Assembly: GCA_030835305.1 (NCBI GenBank)
Contig: JAURPJ010000112.1
Span: 31,999 to 95,998, forward strand
DNA: 64,000 bases
Reading direction: 5' to 3'
Source of the DNA: Verrucomicrobiota bacterium
GTDB taxonomy: Bacteria; Verrucomicrobiota; Verrucomicrobiia; Verrucomicrobiales; Akkermansiaceae
A program made the position numbers and the translations under genes. Each line of letters begins with the position of its first letter. Within the stretch, counting starts at the first letter, position 1. This document shows positions 1 to 9,629 of the stretch, piece after piece. The notes beneath the pieces are model-generated. The model was not told where the DNA came from. It did no database searches and saw nothing but the letters and a program-made list of their open reading frames with translations.

Positions 1-281
1 TTTCCGATCTTTCCGGTGGCGTTTTCACGATTTCAAACGGAGGTGTTTACGGTTCTCTCCTAAGTACCCCGATCTTGAATCCACCACAGAGTGGAATTCT
101 TGGCATGCACACCATCCAGCAGCGCCCGATGGCAGTAGATGGCAAAGTTGAAATCCGGCCCATGATGTATCTTGCCCTGAGCTATGATCACCGTCTGGTT
201 GATGGCAAGGAGGCGGTTACTTTCTTAATTCGAATCAAGGACTGTCTTGAGAATCCAACCCGGATGATGCTTGAGATGTAA
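1..281 (+). CDS. sucB: 2-oxoglutarate dehydrogenase E2 (dihydrolipoyl succinyltransferase), C-terminal part
   Basis: Only the last ~92 residues are in the window; the reading frame is entered at base 3 and the gene begins upstream. The visible part is the end of the 2-oxoacid dehydrogenase acyltransferase catalytic domain. It contains [19 protein letters not shown], then GILGMH, and the active-site segment [12 protein letters not shown], whose His and Asp transfer the succinyl group from lipoyl to CoA. The wording ([19 protein letters not shown]) is closer to the succinyltransferase of the 2-oxoglutarate complex than to the pyruvate E2. It acts in the cytoplasm in the TCA cycle. The end DPTRxxLE-type tail (here NPTRMMLEM) is typical of SucB. 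A stem-loop follows the stop. Confidence 0.88.
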   Translation, partial: SDLSGGVFTISNGGVYGSLLSTPILNPPQSGILGMHTIQQRPMAVDGKVEIRPMMYLALSYDHRLVDGKEAVTFLIRIKDCLENPTRMMLEM

Positions 282-309
282 TCTATTATTTATGTGGATA
301 TTGATTTTC

Positions 310-341
310 AAAAGTCTCACGTCCCTGCGTGGAACTTTTTT
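310..341. terminator. Bidirectional intrinsic terminator between convergent genes
   Basis: AAAAGT and CACG on the left arm pair with CGTG and ACTTTT on the right arm around a six-base loop, with one mismatch and one wobble inside the stem. The run of A on one side and T on the other gives a U tract in both directions. It lies between the stop of the E2 gene and the stop of the minus-strand gene ending at 340, so it can serve both. Confidence 0.7.
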
Positions 342-840
342 AATGTTCCTTGGGCCAGAGAAGGTCGTCTTGGGTATAGGGTTTTTTGTCCTGCCCGGCG
401 GAGCGGAGTTCAAGTAGTTTTTGAGAAACGGGGTGCAAGATAAGTGGCGAGCCCCACCGGTCGATAAGTTGCCCCTTGTCGTCGATTGCAGGGCCATTCT
501 TTGCGAGGAATGATGACTGATGGGAGTTGTTGCCATGCAGGAAGATGACGAGGTCTTCGTTGGTTGAGTAGTCCGCTGTATCCCGTTGCTTGACCAACAA
601 AAATACGCTGTCGAGAAACCGTCCCATCATTTTGAGATCTTCGGCCCCTGAGGTGTCGTCTCCGGCGTATCCAGCCAGCATGGTATCGGAAAGGACCGGA
701 TCACCGGGATCCACGGAGAGGATCCGAGGGACTTCTTTTTGCGGAGCTTCTTCTTTCGTGTCTGAATTAGCTCCCTCCCGGCTGAAGAGCAAAATGAGAA
801 TGACTAGAAGCGCGCAGGCTCCGATGAGACCTGCTTTCAT
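340..840 (-). CDS. Small membrane-anchored protein with a GspG-like C-terminal motif
   Basis: 166 residues. An N-terminal hydrophobic segment (about residues 3-19) is followed by a charged linker, so the protein is probably anchored in or exported across the inner membrane. The last third, DRWGSPLILHPVSQ then LRSAGQDKKPYTQDDLLW, copies the C-terminal pattern of major pseudopilins (D-x-WG-x-P, then S-x-G-x-D-x-x-x-T-x-DD). The classical type IV pilin N-terminus (GFTLIE) is absent. The ATG directly follows the stop of the DUF1501 gene, so it is the third gene of that operon. The function is unknown; the likeness to pseudopilins is seen in sequence, and a role in secretion is only inference. Confidence 0.6.
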   Translation of the reverse strand: MKAGLIGACALLVILILLFSREGANSDTKEEAPQKEVPRILSVDPGDPVLSDTMLAGYAGDDTSGAEDLKMMGRFLDSVFLLVKQRDTADYSTNEDLVIFLHGNNSHQSSFLAKNGPAIDDKGQLIDRWGSPLILHPVSQKLLELRSAGQDKKPYTQDDLLWPKEH

Positions 841-2313
841 CTAGAATGCCTCGGGTTTCAAAAAGCCAATCGGGAGGGTGGTTGGGTCTGCGGCATCCGC
901 GTCACCGATGTCGTAAAAGTTCCTGAGATTTGGGAGAACCATTTCGAAGTTTGCCTGCCCCGCCAGTCCGAACCAGAGGAGAAGCTCGGCGACCAGCGCA
1001 TCGACCGAGGTGGTTGGCAGTATCCTTCCTCCTCGTCCAACATCATCCGGAGAATCAAGAGCGAGGCTCGGATATTGACCAAGAACCTGCCCGCCGGCCA
1101 CCGGGCCACCCATCACAAATTGGTTCCCACCCCATGCGTGATCCGATCCGGAACCATTTGAGCGAAGCGTCCGTGCGAAATCCGAGGCAGAGAAGGTGAT
1201 TACCGAATCCGCAAGGCCACAGTTTTCCAGTCCTTTCTGGAACGCAGCGAGAGCCGGGGTGAGTTCGGCAAGGAGGTTTTGCTGGGGCTGAATGAGTGCA
1301 CTGTGGTGATCCCATCCTCCACGGGAAACGAAAATGGTCTGACGTCTTAAACCAAGTTTGCCGCGCAAAGCAATGGTCTTTAGTGTTGCAAGAAGGCTGC
1401 GACCAATTCTGGAATCGGGAAAGGTAACCCCCGAAAAGTTCTCCTCAAGGGCATCAAATTCGGTCTGAATGAATTCCTGTTGTTCTAGGCTTTGCTGGGT
1501 GAGTTCGGCGAAGGCCTTCTCCATCATATTGGCATACTTTTGCTCCATCATCGAGCGGAGCGCGAGATTCTTGAGTGCGGAAGGGTGGTTGGCTCCGGTC
1601 TCTTGTGAGAATGTTAAAGCGCCACGACTGGTCATTACAAATTGTTGGGTATTCCGGCCGACCTGGAAAATATTGTTTCCTGCAAGAGAGATACTCATCG
1701 AGGTTTTTGATCCTCCGTTTGATTGGTCGTGCAGAACATCGGCGACACGTCCGGCCCAACCGGTAAGCTTGACGTCACCTTGAGGCAGGGAAGTTTGCCA
1801 CTGCTCGGTCTGGTCGCTGTGCGAAAAGAGGCCGCGTGGCCGGGGTTTCAACCTGTCTTTGTAATCGGTCATCGTCATCGGCTCCATGAGTGTTCCGATA
1901 TTGGAGATGAAGGAAAGTCTCCGCGGACCTTGTGGTGTTCCATCTCCGTTGAAGAGTGATTGGAGACCTCCCATGGCCGGGTGAATTCCGTACTGCTGAC
2001 CGTCTCCATTTGCGGCTTGCGTCAGCGGAAGAAGAGACTGTTGCGGGAGAGCGAGATTGGTCCGGGTCGCAGCGTAGTCGCTATATCGGTCGGCATCATT
2101 TGGAACAAGAACGTTGTAGGAGTCGATACCACCGTGGAGATAGAGGCAGACCAGTGTCTTTCGATCTTCCGGGTCGGCCGGAAGGTCCGCGGCGACAGCA
2201 TTGTTGGCCATCTTGAGGTTCAAGAGGGTCGACATAATGGAGGCTGATCCTAGAGCTGCGCATGCACTTTCGCCCATGAAGGAACGGCGTGAGAGTTTGT
2301 GAGAAGACGACAT
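841..2313 (-). CDS. DUF1501 domain protein with Tat signal
   Basis: 490 residues. The N-terminus has a twin-arginine signal (SRRSFMG, then a hydrophobic stretch ending near ANNAVAA), so export in folded form is expected. The body is a DUF1501 protein, a relative of the alkaline phosphatase/sulfatase fold: VCLYLHGGIDSYNVLVP near the start, RGGWDHHSAL in the middle, and FSASDFARTLRSNGSGSDH with HAWGGNQFVMGG near the end. It starts 12 nt after the DUF1800 gene. In many bacteria the DUF1800 and DUF1501 genes occur as a pair, which supports a shared exported function. The substrate is unknown. The start is the ATG at 2313 and leaves a compact signal peptide. Confidence 0.88.
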   Translation of the reverse strand: MSSSHKLSRRSFMGESACAALGSASIMSTLLNLKMANNAVAADLPADPEDRKTLVCLYLHGGIDSYNVLVPNDADRYSDYAATRTNLALPQQSLLPLTQAANGDGQQYGIHPAMGGLQSLFNGDGTPQGPRRLSFISNIGTLMEPMTMTDYKDRLKPRPRGLFSHSDQTEQWQTSLPQGDVKLTGWAGRVADVLHDQSNGGSKTSMSISLAGNNIFQVGRNTQQFVMTSRGALTFSQETGANHPSALKNLALRSMMEQKYANMMEKAFAELTQQSLEQQEFIQTEFDALEENFSGVTFPDSRIGRSLLATLKTIALRGKLGLRRQTIFVSRGGWDHHSALIQPQQNLLAELTPALAAFQKGLENCGLADSVITFSASDFARTLRSNGSGSDHAWGGNQFVMGGPVAGGQVLGQYPSLALDSPDDVGRGGRILPTTSVDALVAELLLWFGLAGQANFEMVLPNLRNFYDIGDADAADPTTLPIGFLKPEAF

Positions 2314-2325
2314 GTTTTTGTGTGT

Positions 2326-5300
2326 TTAGCGTTGCACTGCTCCTTCGGGGGACATGATGGCGAGGTAAACTGCGAGGCGTAATTTTTCCACGGGATCAGA
2401 AATCGCTGTGTTAGCGAGATTTGTTTTGATAATTGAGCGGGTTTTGGCACCCATGTTGCCGGCGCAGACGACCACGTTAAGGTAGTCGAGCAAAACGTCG
2501 GAGTCTTCCAGATAGGGCATGAAGTTACCGTAGTCCGGAGTGAATTGATAACGCCCGCTAACCCGGAACCCGCGATCAGCAATGTTCCAGAACCGATTGG
2601 GCAGTGAGACCATGGTATAGGAATTTGCAATCTCAAATGCGGGGCCGTCCAGACCTGCGCGATCCAGACTGCCGGGTGGGGTGTAATCGGGTCGGTAGAA
2701 ATTAAAAACCGTTGGGGCATTCAGCGGCATCTGCAGGGTGTCCTCAAAATAGTTTCCGTAATCCCACCAAACCAGCTTTCCGGATCGGTTCATCCTGGTG
2801 AGTTTGGCGAGATGCATGGTGCGTACGACCGGCTCGCGGAAAATCCCGAAGTTTGGAGAGGTTGTAATCGCCGGATCACGGGCTTCCGCATCCATTAAAA
2901 TTGCTTTTACCACAGCACCGAGGTCTCCGCGTTCGCCTGTTCCATTGTCAGCAAAAACTGCGGAGATTCTCGCCACATAAGCGGGCTTTGGGTTGCTGGT
3001 AACGAGGAATTGAATGAGGGACCGGCAGACGAAGGGGGCACAATTGGGGTGTTCGAAAAGATGCCGGATGGCATCGCGAATATCCTGCATGCCATTCTCA
3101 ATATTTGGCGTTCGTGCGGGAATAACAAAACCATTGAGAAGTGTCTTTTCGTCGAAGTCGTGGTTTTCAGGAAAGAGTTCCATGGGGACGAGATGTTCCT
3201 GGTCCTGCCTAGTCTGGGATCCCCAACCGTTGTTGGCAAACCAGAGGCCTGTCATGACACGCGCTAATTCTGTAATCGTATCGTTGTCGTAGGTTGGGAT
3301 CGGATTGCCTTCCTGATCAAGCTTGCGCGTGCCATCCTGGTTTAATTGCCAGAGTCCAATCGAGAACAGCTGCATAACTTCCCGGGCATAGTTTTCGTCG
3401 GGGAAACGATTGATGGCAGGATCTGGAGGAAGATTGCCAACATGGGAGAGGTACCGCCCCATATTGGGATCAAGAGTTACTCCCATGAGCAGGTCGTAAT
3501 AATTTCCGAATGCGTGATCGACGAGCCGATCGTAATAGCGGGCGAGGCTGCGAACGTTTTGATCAATATTGCCATCCTGGCGCGAGATCACGAGGATTTG
3601 TGAGAGCGCGAAAGCGACTCTTTGGCGGAGTTGGTCGGGACCGGAGATGGCGGCCCGGGCGAAGGCGGATTGGAGGTTCTCATCTTCAACGCGTTTATCA
3701 TTATTAGTCCGGTATGTGTGATCGATTCGGGGACCGTTAAGGTCATTCTCAATTTCCTGAATGTAGTCCTCGTGATGGGTCGCAGGTTTGTTCTCGATTT
3801 GATCGTCAATCCAACCCTCGATGCCCAGCTGACGGACGGTTTCGATCTCAGACATTGTCGGCCCAAAGGAGCCCTGCATCAGCAGGCGGGAGGCTTCGGT
3901 TCGTGTTGGCCTGACGCTGCCGGTGCCTGCGGCCAGAGAGGTTCTGTTGGCGAAGCGTTCAAGGTAAACTGCCTGGTCTCCGGGGATCATTCCGTCTGGA
4001 ATACCATCATCGTCACCATCGAAAGCCACTGCCCGGCCTAGCGAGTTTGAGTCCGATGACTCGGACCCGAGGATGCTTTCATCCCAGTCACTCAAGCCAT
4101 CCGAATCGAGATCTCGGTCAGAGACTGCGACGCGGAAGAAGTTTTGTGAAAAGCTGAAGGGCGCCGTGACACGATACTCGCCGCCCTCCACATTCATTGA
4201 CAGAGACGACGGATTAAAGTTTTGCAAGCTGTTTGATGAATAGATCTGCTGTGATTTCAGGAGGAGCCTCGGGAAACAGAGATCAATGGAATTCGGGGTT
4301 TCCGACTCTTTGGTGGTGATATGGAAGTTTGAACTTGGATCAAAGGGGTCGCTCCCAAGTCCGGCTTCTTCCTGGTTGGTGAATCCATCTCCATCTTCAT
4401 CTTCAGTTGGGGTGAGTCCGCCTGCTCCGAAGTGAGCCTCCCAGAGGTCTGACATCCCATTCTCGTTCAAATCTGTGCCGACATGAGCGGGTGAATTAAA
4501 AAGCGGGGGGGTTGATTCGGCTGAATTTGGATCAGAAAATTGGGCGGCTTCAAGGGAATCACTCACACCATCATCGTCGCTATCAAAATCAGTTGGGTCG
4601 GTCCCAAGAATTGCCTCTGATAGGTTGGAGAGGCCGTCGGCATCTCCGTCGAGCAAAGCGTCTGAGGGGTCGTTTGGGTTGAGCCCGTGGGTTGATTCGT
4701 AGAGATCGTTCATCCCGTCATTATCCAAATCTGCGCAGTGGGCGAGTCCGTTGAGCTGGGCGACTGGGATCGATGTCCGGTAGAGTTTGATTCCCTGACC
4801 CAGGAGCATTTCCGAGGCTCCGGGAACGTCATTATCTCCCCAGACTGCAGACTGGTCGGCGACGGATGGAACTGCATTACATCCGGTAAATTCCCGGCCG
4901 GCCACTATGATACCGGATTTTTGGTTTATGATGGAAAAGGTGACTGTCCAATTTGAACTTGCGGTGCCATCACTCAATGCCCGGACCCGGAAAGTGAGGG
5001 GGTCCGAGGTGTCACAAGAGCCGAAGCCCACAAAACCAAGTGCGGAAGTCAGATCGGTGTTGTAGTCATTGTGGCTAAAGCTCCTTCCATTTCTGAGGAA
5101 ACTACCCTGTCCGCTGGTTGATACATCGAAAACGATTTTGCCATTGCGACGGGGTAGCATTATCCGAAGTGTGCTGCTCACATCAGCGGTAAGATTGTCG
5201 ACCCGCCAAGCGATAAAGTCACGATTTGTTCCGTTGTCACTGCGGATGCCATCGCCGTGATCGTTCACAAACTGCAGGTCGGTCGCCTCCCACAAGATCT

Positions 5301-7278
5301 CGGTGTCACTTACAAATATGGGAACTGGTAGGGTGGCAAGATCCTCGTCTCCGGGGTCTGAGAAGTTGGCTCTCTCGCTGGCATCATCCACGCCATCACT
5401 GTCGGTGTCCGCGAGTGTTGGATCACTCGGGAGGGGGTGAAGGACTTCATCAAAGTCAGAGAGCCCGTCGTCATCGGTGTCCCCAAGATTAGGATCGCTA
5501 CCTACTGCCGCTTCTGCTGCATCATTGAGACCATCGCCATCGGTGTCAACCTTCCAGGGATTACTTCCAGCATTGAATTCAGCGAGCCAATTCAGAGAAT
5601 CACCGTCGGGATCGTCGCCAATCGTGACGTCAGATCGGTGTAAAATTTCCCACCAATCGGGAAGTCCGTCGGAGTCAATGTCACCGCTGGTGTCAATAAT
5701 TTGAATTCCCGCGATTCCAGACGAGTTGTCGGATGTCCTGAAGCTTTCGAACAGAATCGATCGTCCTGTGAGCCCTTGATAGCGGACAACGTTGGCGCGA
5801 GGAGCCACTGGTCCAGTGGAGGGGCGGAACAGAATAAAGTCCAAATCGCCACCTGTACCCAACGGCCTCATCAATGCACTTTCGGAGAATATTCCATCTC
5901 TCCTTAAGGTTGCTAGGGGTCCCAGATAAGAAGTCGATAAGTAAACATAGACATCGTAGGTGACGAAGGAGGCCGGTATATTGTCAATTTGCAAAGTTGC
6001 CGGGGTTGAGGAGTCGGAGGAAAGGTAGCCATTCAAGAGATGAGCCGCAGGCGTGTCGTTGGCTCGGCTGGTCCCCGCGCCGTCGAAGGTAAACGAGGCG
6101 GTCGCTGAAGTGGGATTGCCGGCGGAGTCAACGATGATTCCAGCCACCGGATCAGAAATTTGGCTGCTGTCTCCGGGGCGCAGGGGACTGCCGCTTGACA
6201 CTCCTGAGCTTTCCAGAAGCTCCGTTTGATTCCAATTGATCTGAGGAATCAGGCCGTTTGGAAAAGTCGAGGGCCAACGACCAGCATTGCGACGACGCTC
6301 CGATCGAAAGTTGATTCCAATCGCACCTGCCCATTGTGGTGGGGTGCTCTGATCGTCGTCAGGATTGTATCCGGTCTGAATCTCCCAGGCGTCAGATGCT
6401 CCGTCCGCATCGGTATCGACCAAAACCGGGCTGGAATTTGTCTCCGCGCCGTCAAGGAGACCATCGTCGTCTGAGTCGGGATCTAGAGGATCGCTTTCGG
6501 TCTCGTCTTGGTCATTCAAGCCATCTGCATCGGTGTCGGAGAGGCGGGGATTAGTTCCGACCAGAAATTCGGCCAGGTTGGTCAGTGTGTCACCATCAAA
6601 ATCAGCTGCTGCATCGAAGGGGTCCGAGTCTGAAAGTTGATACTGGGTTTCCCAGTAGAGAGGGAGCTTGTCTCCATCTGCATCAACGAGAGCGATTGGG
6701 TCAAGAGAGGCTGAAATTTGATCCATGGCCAACCAGGTTCCCGGAGTATTTCCGATTCGCCGGATCTCCAGAGTGTTGGCTCCGGGGGAAAGTCCGAGCC
6801 CGGTCGTAGGAAATTCAGCCGAGATCACGACATAATTTTGAAAGGCCTCACTTGTAAACGAAGCCGGGTTGCCGTTCACACTGACCGCAACGACATTTTC
6901 GAACGGGGCATCGTTGCCGTTTACGGAAGCGCCGCTCCATATGAAGTCGAGTTCGATTCTCATCAGCCCAGTGTTCGTGGCTTGTGCCGGTTTCAGGTGG
7001 AAATGAATCACATTGCGAGGGTCCGATGAGGTTAGCGATCTTTCGTAGTCATCAACATCCTCGTCGTCGAGGAGAGTGCCCACTGGTGCCGGGTAGGTTC
7101 CTGCAAGATAATAGTGGTCGTCGAGAATAGTTGCTGATCCCGGGGCAGAATCTTCCGAGCCGTTCTCCCTTGAAAACTCCGAGGTCGAATTGTTGTTGCT
7201 ACCCACCTGGATGATGGGCGTGAATTTGGCGTGGGCGGGAAATATTCCAGCCAAAAGAAGATATAGCGAAGATTTCAT
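2326..7278 (-). CDS. Secreted DUF1800 protein with long thrombospondin type 3-like Ca-binding region
   Basis: 1650 residues from the ATG at 7278, which opens a Sec signal peptide (MKSSLYLLLAGIFPAHA). An upstream in-frame start at 7392 would add 38 residues without signal character and is less likely. Residues ~200-1120 hold many Asp-rich repeats (DTDADGLNDQDE, DTDDDGLSDFDE, DTDSDGVDDASE) of the thrombospondin type 3 kind that bind Ca2+, mixed with beta-rich domains. The last ~500 residues are DUF1800 (SARFALSQIL-type core here AFALSQILVISRQD, then YYDLLMGVTLDPNMGRYL, NYAREVMQLFSIGLWQLNQD, and a CRSLIQFLV segment). It is probably a surface or periplasmic protein. First gene of the operon with DUF1501 and the pseudopilin-like protein. 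Confidence 0.87.
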   Translation of the reverse strand: MKSSLYLLLAGIFPAHAKFTPIIQVGSNNNSTSEFSRENGSEDSAPGSATILDDHYYLAGTYPAPVGTLLDDEDVDDYERSLTSSDPRNVIHFHLKPAQATNTGLMRIELDFIWSGASVNGNDAPFENVVAVSVNGNPASFTSEAFQNYVVISAEFPTTGLGLSPGANTLEIRRIGNTPGTWLAMDQISASLDPIALVDADGDKLPLYWETQYQLSDSDPFDAAADFDGDTLTNLAEFLVGTNPRLSDTDADGLNDQDETESDPLDPDSDDDGLLDGAETNSSPVLVDTDADGASDAWEIQTGYNPDDDQSTPPQWAGAIGINFRSERRRNAGRWPSTFPNGLIPQINWNQTELLESSGVSSGSPLRPGDSSQISDPVAGIIVDSAGNPTSATASFTFDGAGTSRANDTPAAHLLNGYLSSDSSTPATLQIDNIPASFVTYDVYVYLSTSYLGPLATLRRDGIFSESALMRPLGTGGDLDFILFRPSTGPVAPRANVVRYQGLTGRSILFESFRTSDNSSGIAGIQIIDTSGDIDSDGLPDWWEILHRSDVTIGDDPDGDSLNWLAEFNAGSNPWKVDTDGDGLNDAAEAAVGSDPNLGDTDDDGLSDFDEVLHPLPSDPTLADTDSDGVDDASERANFSDPGDEDLATLPVPIFVSDTEILWEATDLQFVNDHGDGIRSDNGTNRDFIAWRVDNLTADVSSTLRIMLPRRNGKIVFDVSTSGQGSFLRNGRSFSHNDYNTDLTSALGFVGFGSCDTSDPLTFRVRALSDGTASSNWTVTFSIINQKSGIIVAGREFTGCNAVPSVADQSAVWGDNDVPGASEMLLGQGIKLYRTSIPVAQLNGLAHCADLDNDGMNDLYESTHGLNPNDPSDALLDGDADGLSNLSEAILGTDPTDFDSDDDGVSDSLEAAQFSDPNSAESTPPLFNSPAHVGTDLNENGMSDLWEAHFGAGGLTPTEDEDGDGFTNQEEAGLGSDPFDPSSNFHITTKESETPNSIDLCFPRLLLKSQQIYSSNSLQNFNPSSLSMNVEGGEYRVTAPFSFSQNFFRVAVSDRDLDSDGLSDWDESILGSESSDSNSLGRAVAFDGDDDGIPDGMIPGDQAVYLERFANRTSLAAGTGSVRPTRTEASRLLMQGSFGPTMSEIETVRQLGIEGWIDDQIENKPATHHEDYIQEIENDLNGPRIDHTYRTNNDKRVEDENLQSAFARAAISGPDQLRQRVAFALSQILVISRQDGNIDQNVRSLARYYDRLVDHAFGNYYDLLMGVTLDPNMGRYLSHVGNLPPDPAINRFPDENYAREVMQLFSIGLWQLNQDGTRKLDQEGNPIPTYDNDTITELARVMTGLWFANNGWGSQTRQDQEHLVPMELFPENHDFDEKTLLNGFVIPARTPNIENGMQDIRDAIRHLFEHPNCAPFVCRSLIQFLVTSNPKPAYVARISAVFADNGTGERGDLGAVVKAILMDAEARDPAITTSPNFGIFREPVVRTMHLAKLTRMNRSGKLVWWDYGNYFEDTLQMPLNAPTVFNFYRPDYTPPGSLDRAGLDGPAFEIANSYTMVSLPNRFWNIADRGFRVSGRYQFTPDYGNFMPYLEDSDVLLDYLNVVVCAGNMGAKTRSIIKTNLANTAISDPVEKLRLAVYLAIMSPEGAVQR

Positions 7279-7357
7279 AATCCAGTGTGGGGACTCAACA
7301 AAGATCCTACAATCTGAAGGATTGGACAAGCTGCAAAGATCCCCTAGTTTCCGAGGT

Positions 7358-9550
7358 GTGGATTTTCGCCTCGTCAGTGAATTTGGCCCCAAGGGGGATC
7401 AGGAGCAAGCGATTGCCAAGTTAGTGAAGTCGATACGGGCCGGGAATCGGCACCAGACTCTTCGTGGTGTTACCGGATCCGGCAAGACCTTCACGATGGC
7501 GAATCTCATTGAGCAGATCCAAAAACCGACTCTGATCATGAGTCACAACAAGACTCTGGCTGCCCAACTTTACTCCGAGTTTAAAGCGTTTTTCCCCGAG
7601 AATGCTGTCGAGTATTTTGTCTCCTATTTCGACTACTATCAACCGGAAGCCTACATTCCACGCTCGGACACCTACATTGAAAAAGACTCGTCGATCAACG
7701 AGGAAATCGAGCGGCTTCGGCTGAGTACGATGGGCTCATTAATCACGCGTGATGATGTGATCGTGGTCGCCAGCGTAAGTTGTATTTACGGTTTGGGAAA
7801 TCCGGAGGATTACAAGGATATGATGTTCGGCGTTCGCCAGGGCGAGGAATTGGGGCGTGATGAATTTTTGACCGAACTGGTTAACCTTCTCTTTGAGCGT
7901 AACGACATCGCTTTTGAACGGGGACATTTTCGGGTTCGGGGTGATGTCGTGGAAGTGCGGCCAGCATATCTGGAGGAGACCGCCATTCGGATCGAATTCT
8001 TCGGTGATGAGATTGATCGAATCACTTCCATCGATACCCGGAGCGGGCACGTCATCGACGAGGTGACTCATTACGTTTTCTATCCGGCCAAGCAGTTCGT
8101 CAGCTCGAAGGAAAAGCTCAAGGGCGCGATGGTGGCGATTCGGCAGGAACTCGATGACCGCATCGCGTGGTTTGAGAAAAATGGCAAGCTTATTGAAGCC
8201 CAGCGCATCCGCATGCGAACGGAATACGATCTTGAGATGATGCAAGAGATGGGTTTTTGCCAGGGAATTGAAAACTACTCGCGACACATCACCGGCCGCA
8301 AGCCGGGCGAGAGGCCCTACACGCTGCTCGATTTTTTTCCGGACGATTACCTTTTGCTGGCTGATGAGAGTCACGCCACTCTTCCGCAGGTTCGTGGCAT
8401 GTTTGAAGGCGATAAGAGTCGAAAATCGGTTTTGGTGGATCACGGGTTTCGATTGCCGAGCGCGATGGACAACCGGCCTTTGCGCTTCGATGAGTATATG
8501 AAGATGACCAAGCGTCGCCTCTATGTGAGTGCGACACCAGGTGCTTTTGAGATCGTCAATTCCCGACCCGATAACTCGACTTTCATTCCAATCAAATCCA
8601 GGAATGAGGCTGATTTTGATCCCACCTTCTTCAAACGCCTTACCGTGAATGCCAGTGGTTCGGCGGAGGATCCGGAGGACTTTGACGTCTCCCGGAGCGG
8701 TGGACAATTGATCGTGGAACAGATTATTCGCCCGACTGGATTACTCGACCCCATTCTTACAATGCGGCCGTTAAAATCGCAGATTGATGAAACCATCGAG
8801 CTCTGCCAGCAGCGGGTGGAAAAGCACGAAAGGGTTCTCATCACAACGCTCACCAAAAAGACCGCGGAGGATTTGACCGAGTATTTACAGGGAGTTGATT
8901 TGAAGGTTCGTTATATTCATGCCGATGTCGATGCGATTGAGCGTGTTGAAATTTTGCGTGCACTGAGGGCGGCGGAGTTCGACATCCTGGTTGGAATCAA
9001 CCTTCTTCGTGAAGGTCTGGATCTCCCGGAAGTCTCATTGGTTTGTATTTTAGATGCAGACAAAGAAGGCTTCCTCCGGAATGAGACCAGCCTGATTCAG
9101 ACCGCCGGCCGGGCCGCTCGCCACGTGAATGGCGAGTGCGTTCTCTTTTGCGATACGGTGACTGATTCGATCCAGTGCCTTCTTGATGTGACGGAGTATC
9201 GTCGTTCAATTCAGAAAGAGTACAATGAGAAGCATGACATTACTCCGCAGAGTGTGAAACGAGCCGTTCAGAAGAGTCTCCATGATCGTGAAGCGAGCCA
9301 CCAGGCGGCAAAGGATGTGAACACCTCGCTCGTGGCGGAAGACGAGATGGTCTTCAATGCCGTTGAGGTGATTCGTGAGATGGAGGAGGAGATGCAAAAA
9401 GCCTCGGCGAAGCTTGAGTTCGAGAAAGCGGCCCACCTGCGTGATCAGATTAAGGAACTGAAGAAGCGGGCCGGAATGGAAGAGCCTCCGGCTAAGCGAA
9501 AGGGACCGGTGGATTACAAGTTGGCCAAGAAGGTGGGAAAGGGGAAGTAG
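7358..9550 (+). CDS. uvrB: UvrABC excinuclease subunit B
   Basis: About 730 residues. UvrB is the damage-verifying helicase-like subunit of nucleotide excision repair. Visible are Walker A (GVTGSGKTF, residues ~37-45), the beta-hairpin region (VSYFDYYQPEAYIPRSDTYI), the Walker B variant LLADESH, SATPG, EQIIRPTGLLDP, the helicase motif QTAGRAARHVNG, and a C-terminal UVR motif (LEFEKAAHLRDQIKEL) that contacts UvrC. Between SATPG and EQIIRPTG there are about 45 more residues than in E. coli UvrB. The start is uncertain: GTG 7358 aligns with the family N-terminus (DFRLVSEFGPKGDQ), TTG 7322 is an alternative, and neither has an ideal ribosome site. The ATG at 7190 would lie inside the divergent gene. 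Confidence 0.93.
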   Translation: MDFRLVSEFGPKGDQEQAIAKLVKSIRAGNRHQTLRGVTGSGKTFTMANLIEQIQKPTLIMSHNKTLAAQLYSEFKAFFPENAVEYFVSYFDYYQPEAYIPRSDTYIEKDSSINEEIERLRLSTMGSLITRDDVIVVASVSCIYGLGNPEDYKDMMFGVRQGEELGRDEFLTELVNLLFERNDIAFERGHFRVRGDVVEVRPAYLEETAIRIEFFGDEIDRITSIDTRSGHVIDEVTHYVFYPAKQFVSSKEKLKGAMVAIRQELDDRIAWFEKNGKLIEAQRIRMRTEYDLEMMQEMGFCQGIENYSRHITGRKPGERPYTLLDFFPDDYLLLADESHATLPQVRGMFEGDKSRKSVLVDHGFRLPSAMDNRPLRFDEYMKMTKRRLYVSATPGAFEIVNSRPDNSTFIPIKSRNEADFDPTFFKRLTVNASGSAEDPEDFDVSRSGGQLIVEQIIRPTGLLDPILTMRPLKSQIDETIELCQQRVEKHERVLITTLTKKTAEDLTEYLQGVDLKVRYIHADVDAIERVEILRALRAAEFDILVGINLLREGLDLPEVSLVCILDADKEGFLRNETSLIQTAGRAARHVNGECVLFCDTVTDSIQCLLDVTEYRRSIQKEYNEKHDITPQSVKRAVQKSLHDREASHQAAKDVNTSLVAEDEMVFNAVEVIREMEEEMQKASAKLEFEKAAHLRDQIKELKKRAGMEEPPAKRKGPVDYKLAKKVGKGK

Positions 9551-9629
9551 TCCCCTACTCATCGGTCTTAGTTGGGTGTTGATATAGTTTTTTTGTTGAG
9601 CAATGCTACGAAAGTAAGAGGTTAACTGA

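Noticed and set aside
7739..8707. A 322-codon open frame on the minus strand
   Set aside because: It lies within uvrB, has no family pattern, and its length follows from the codon bias of the true gene.
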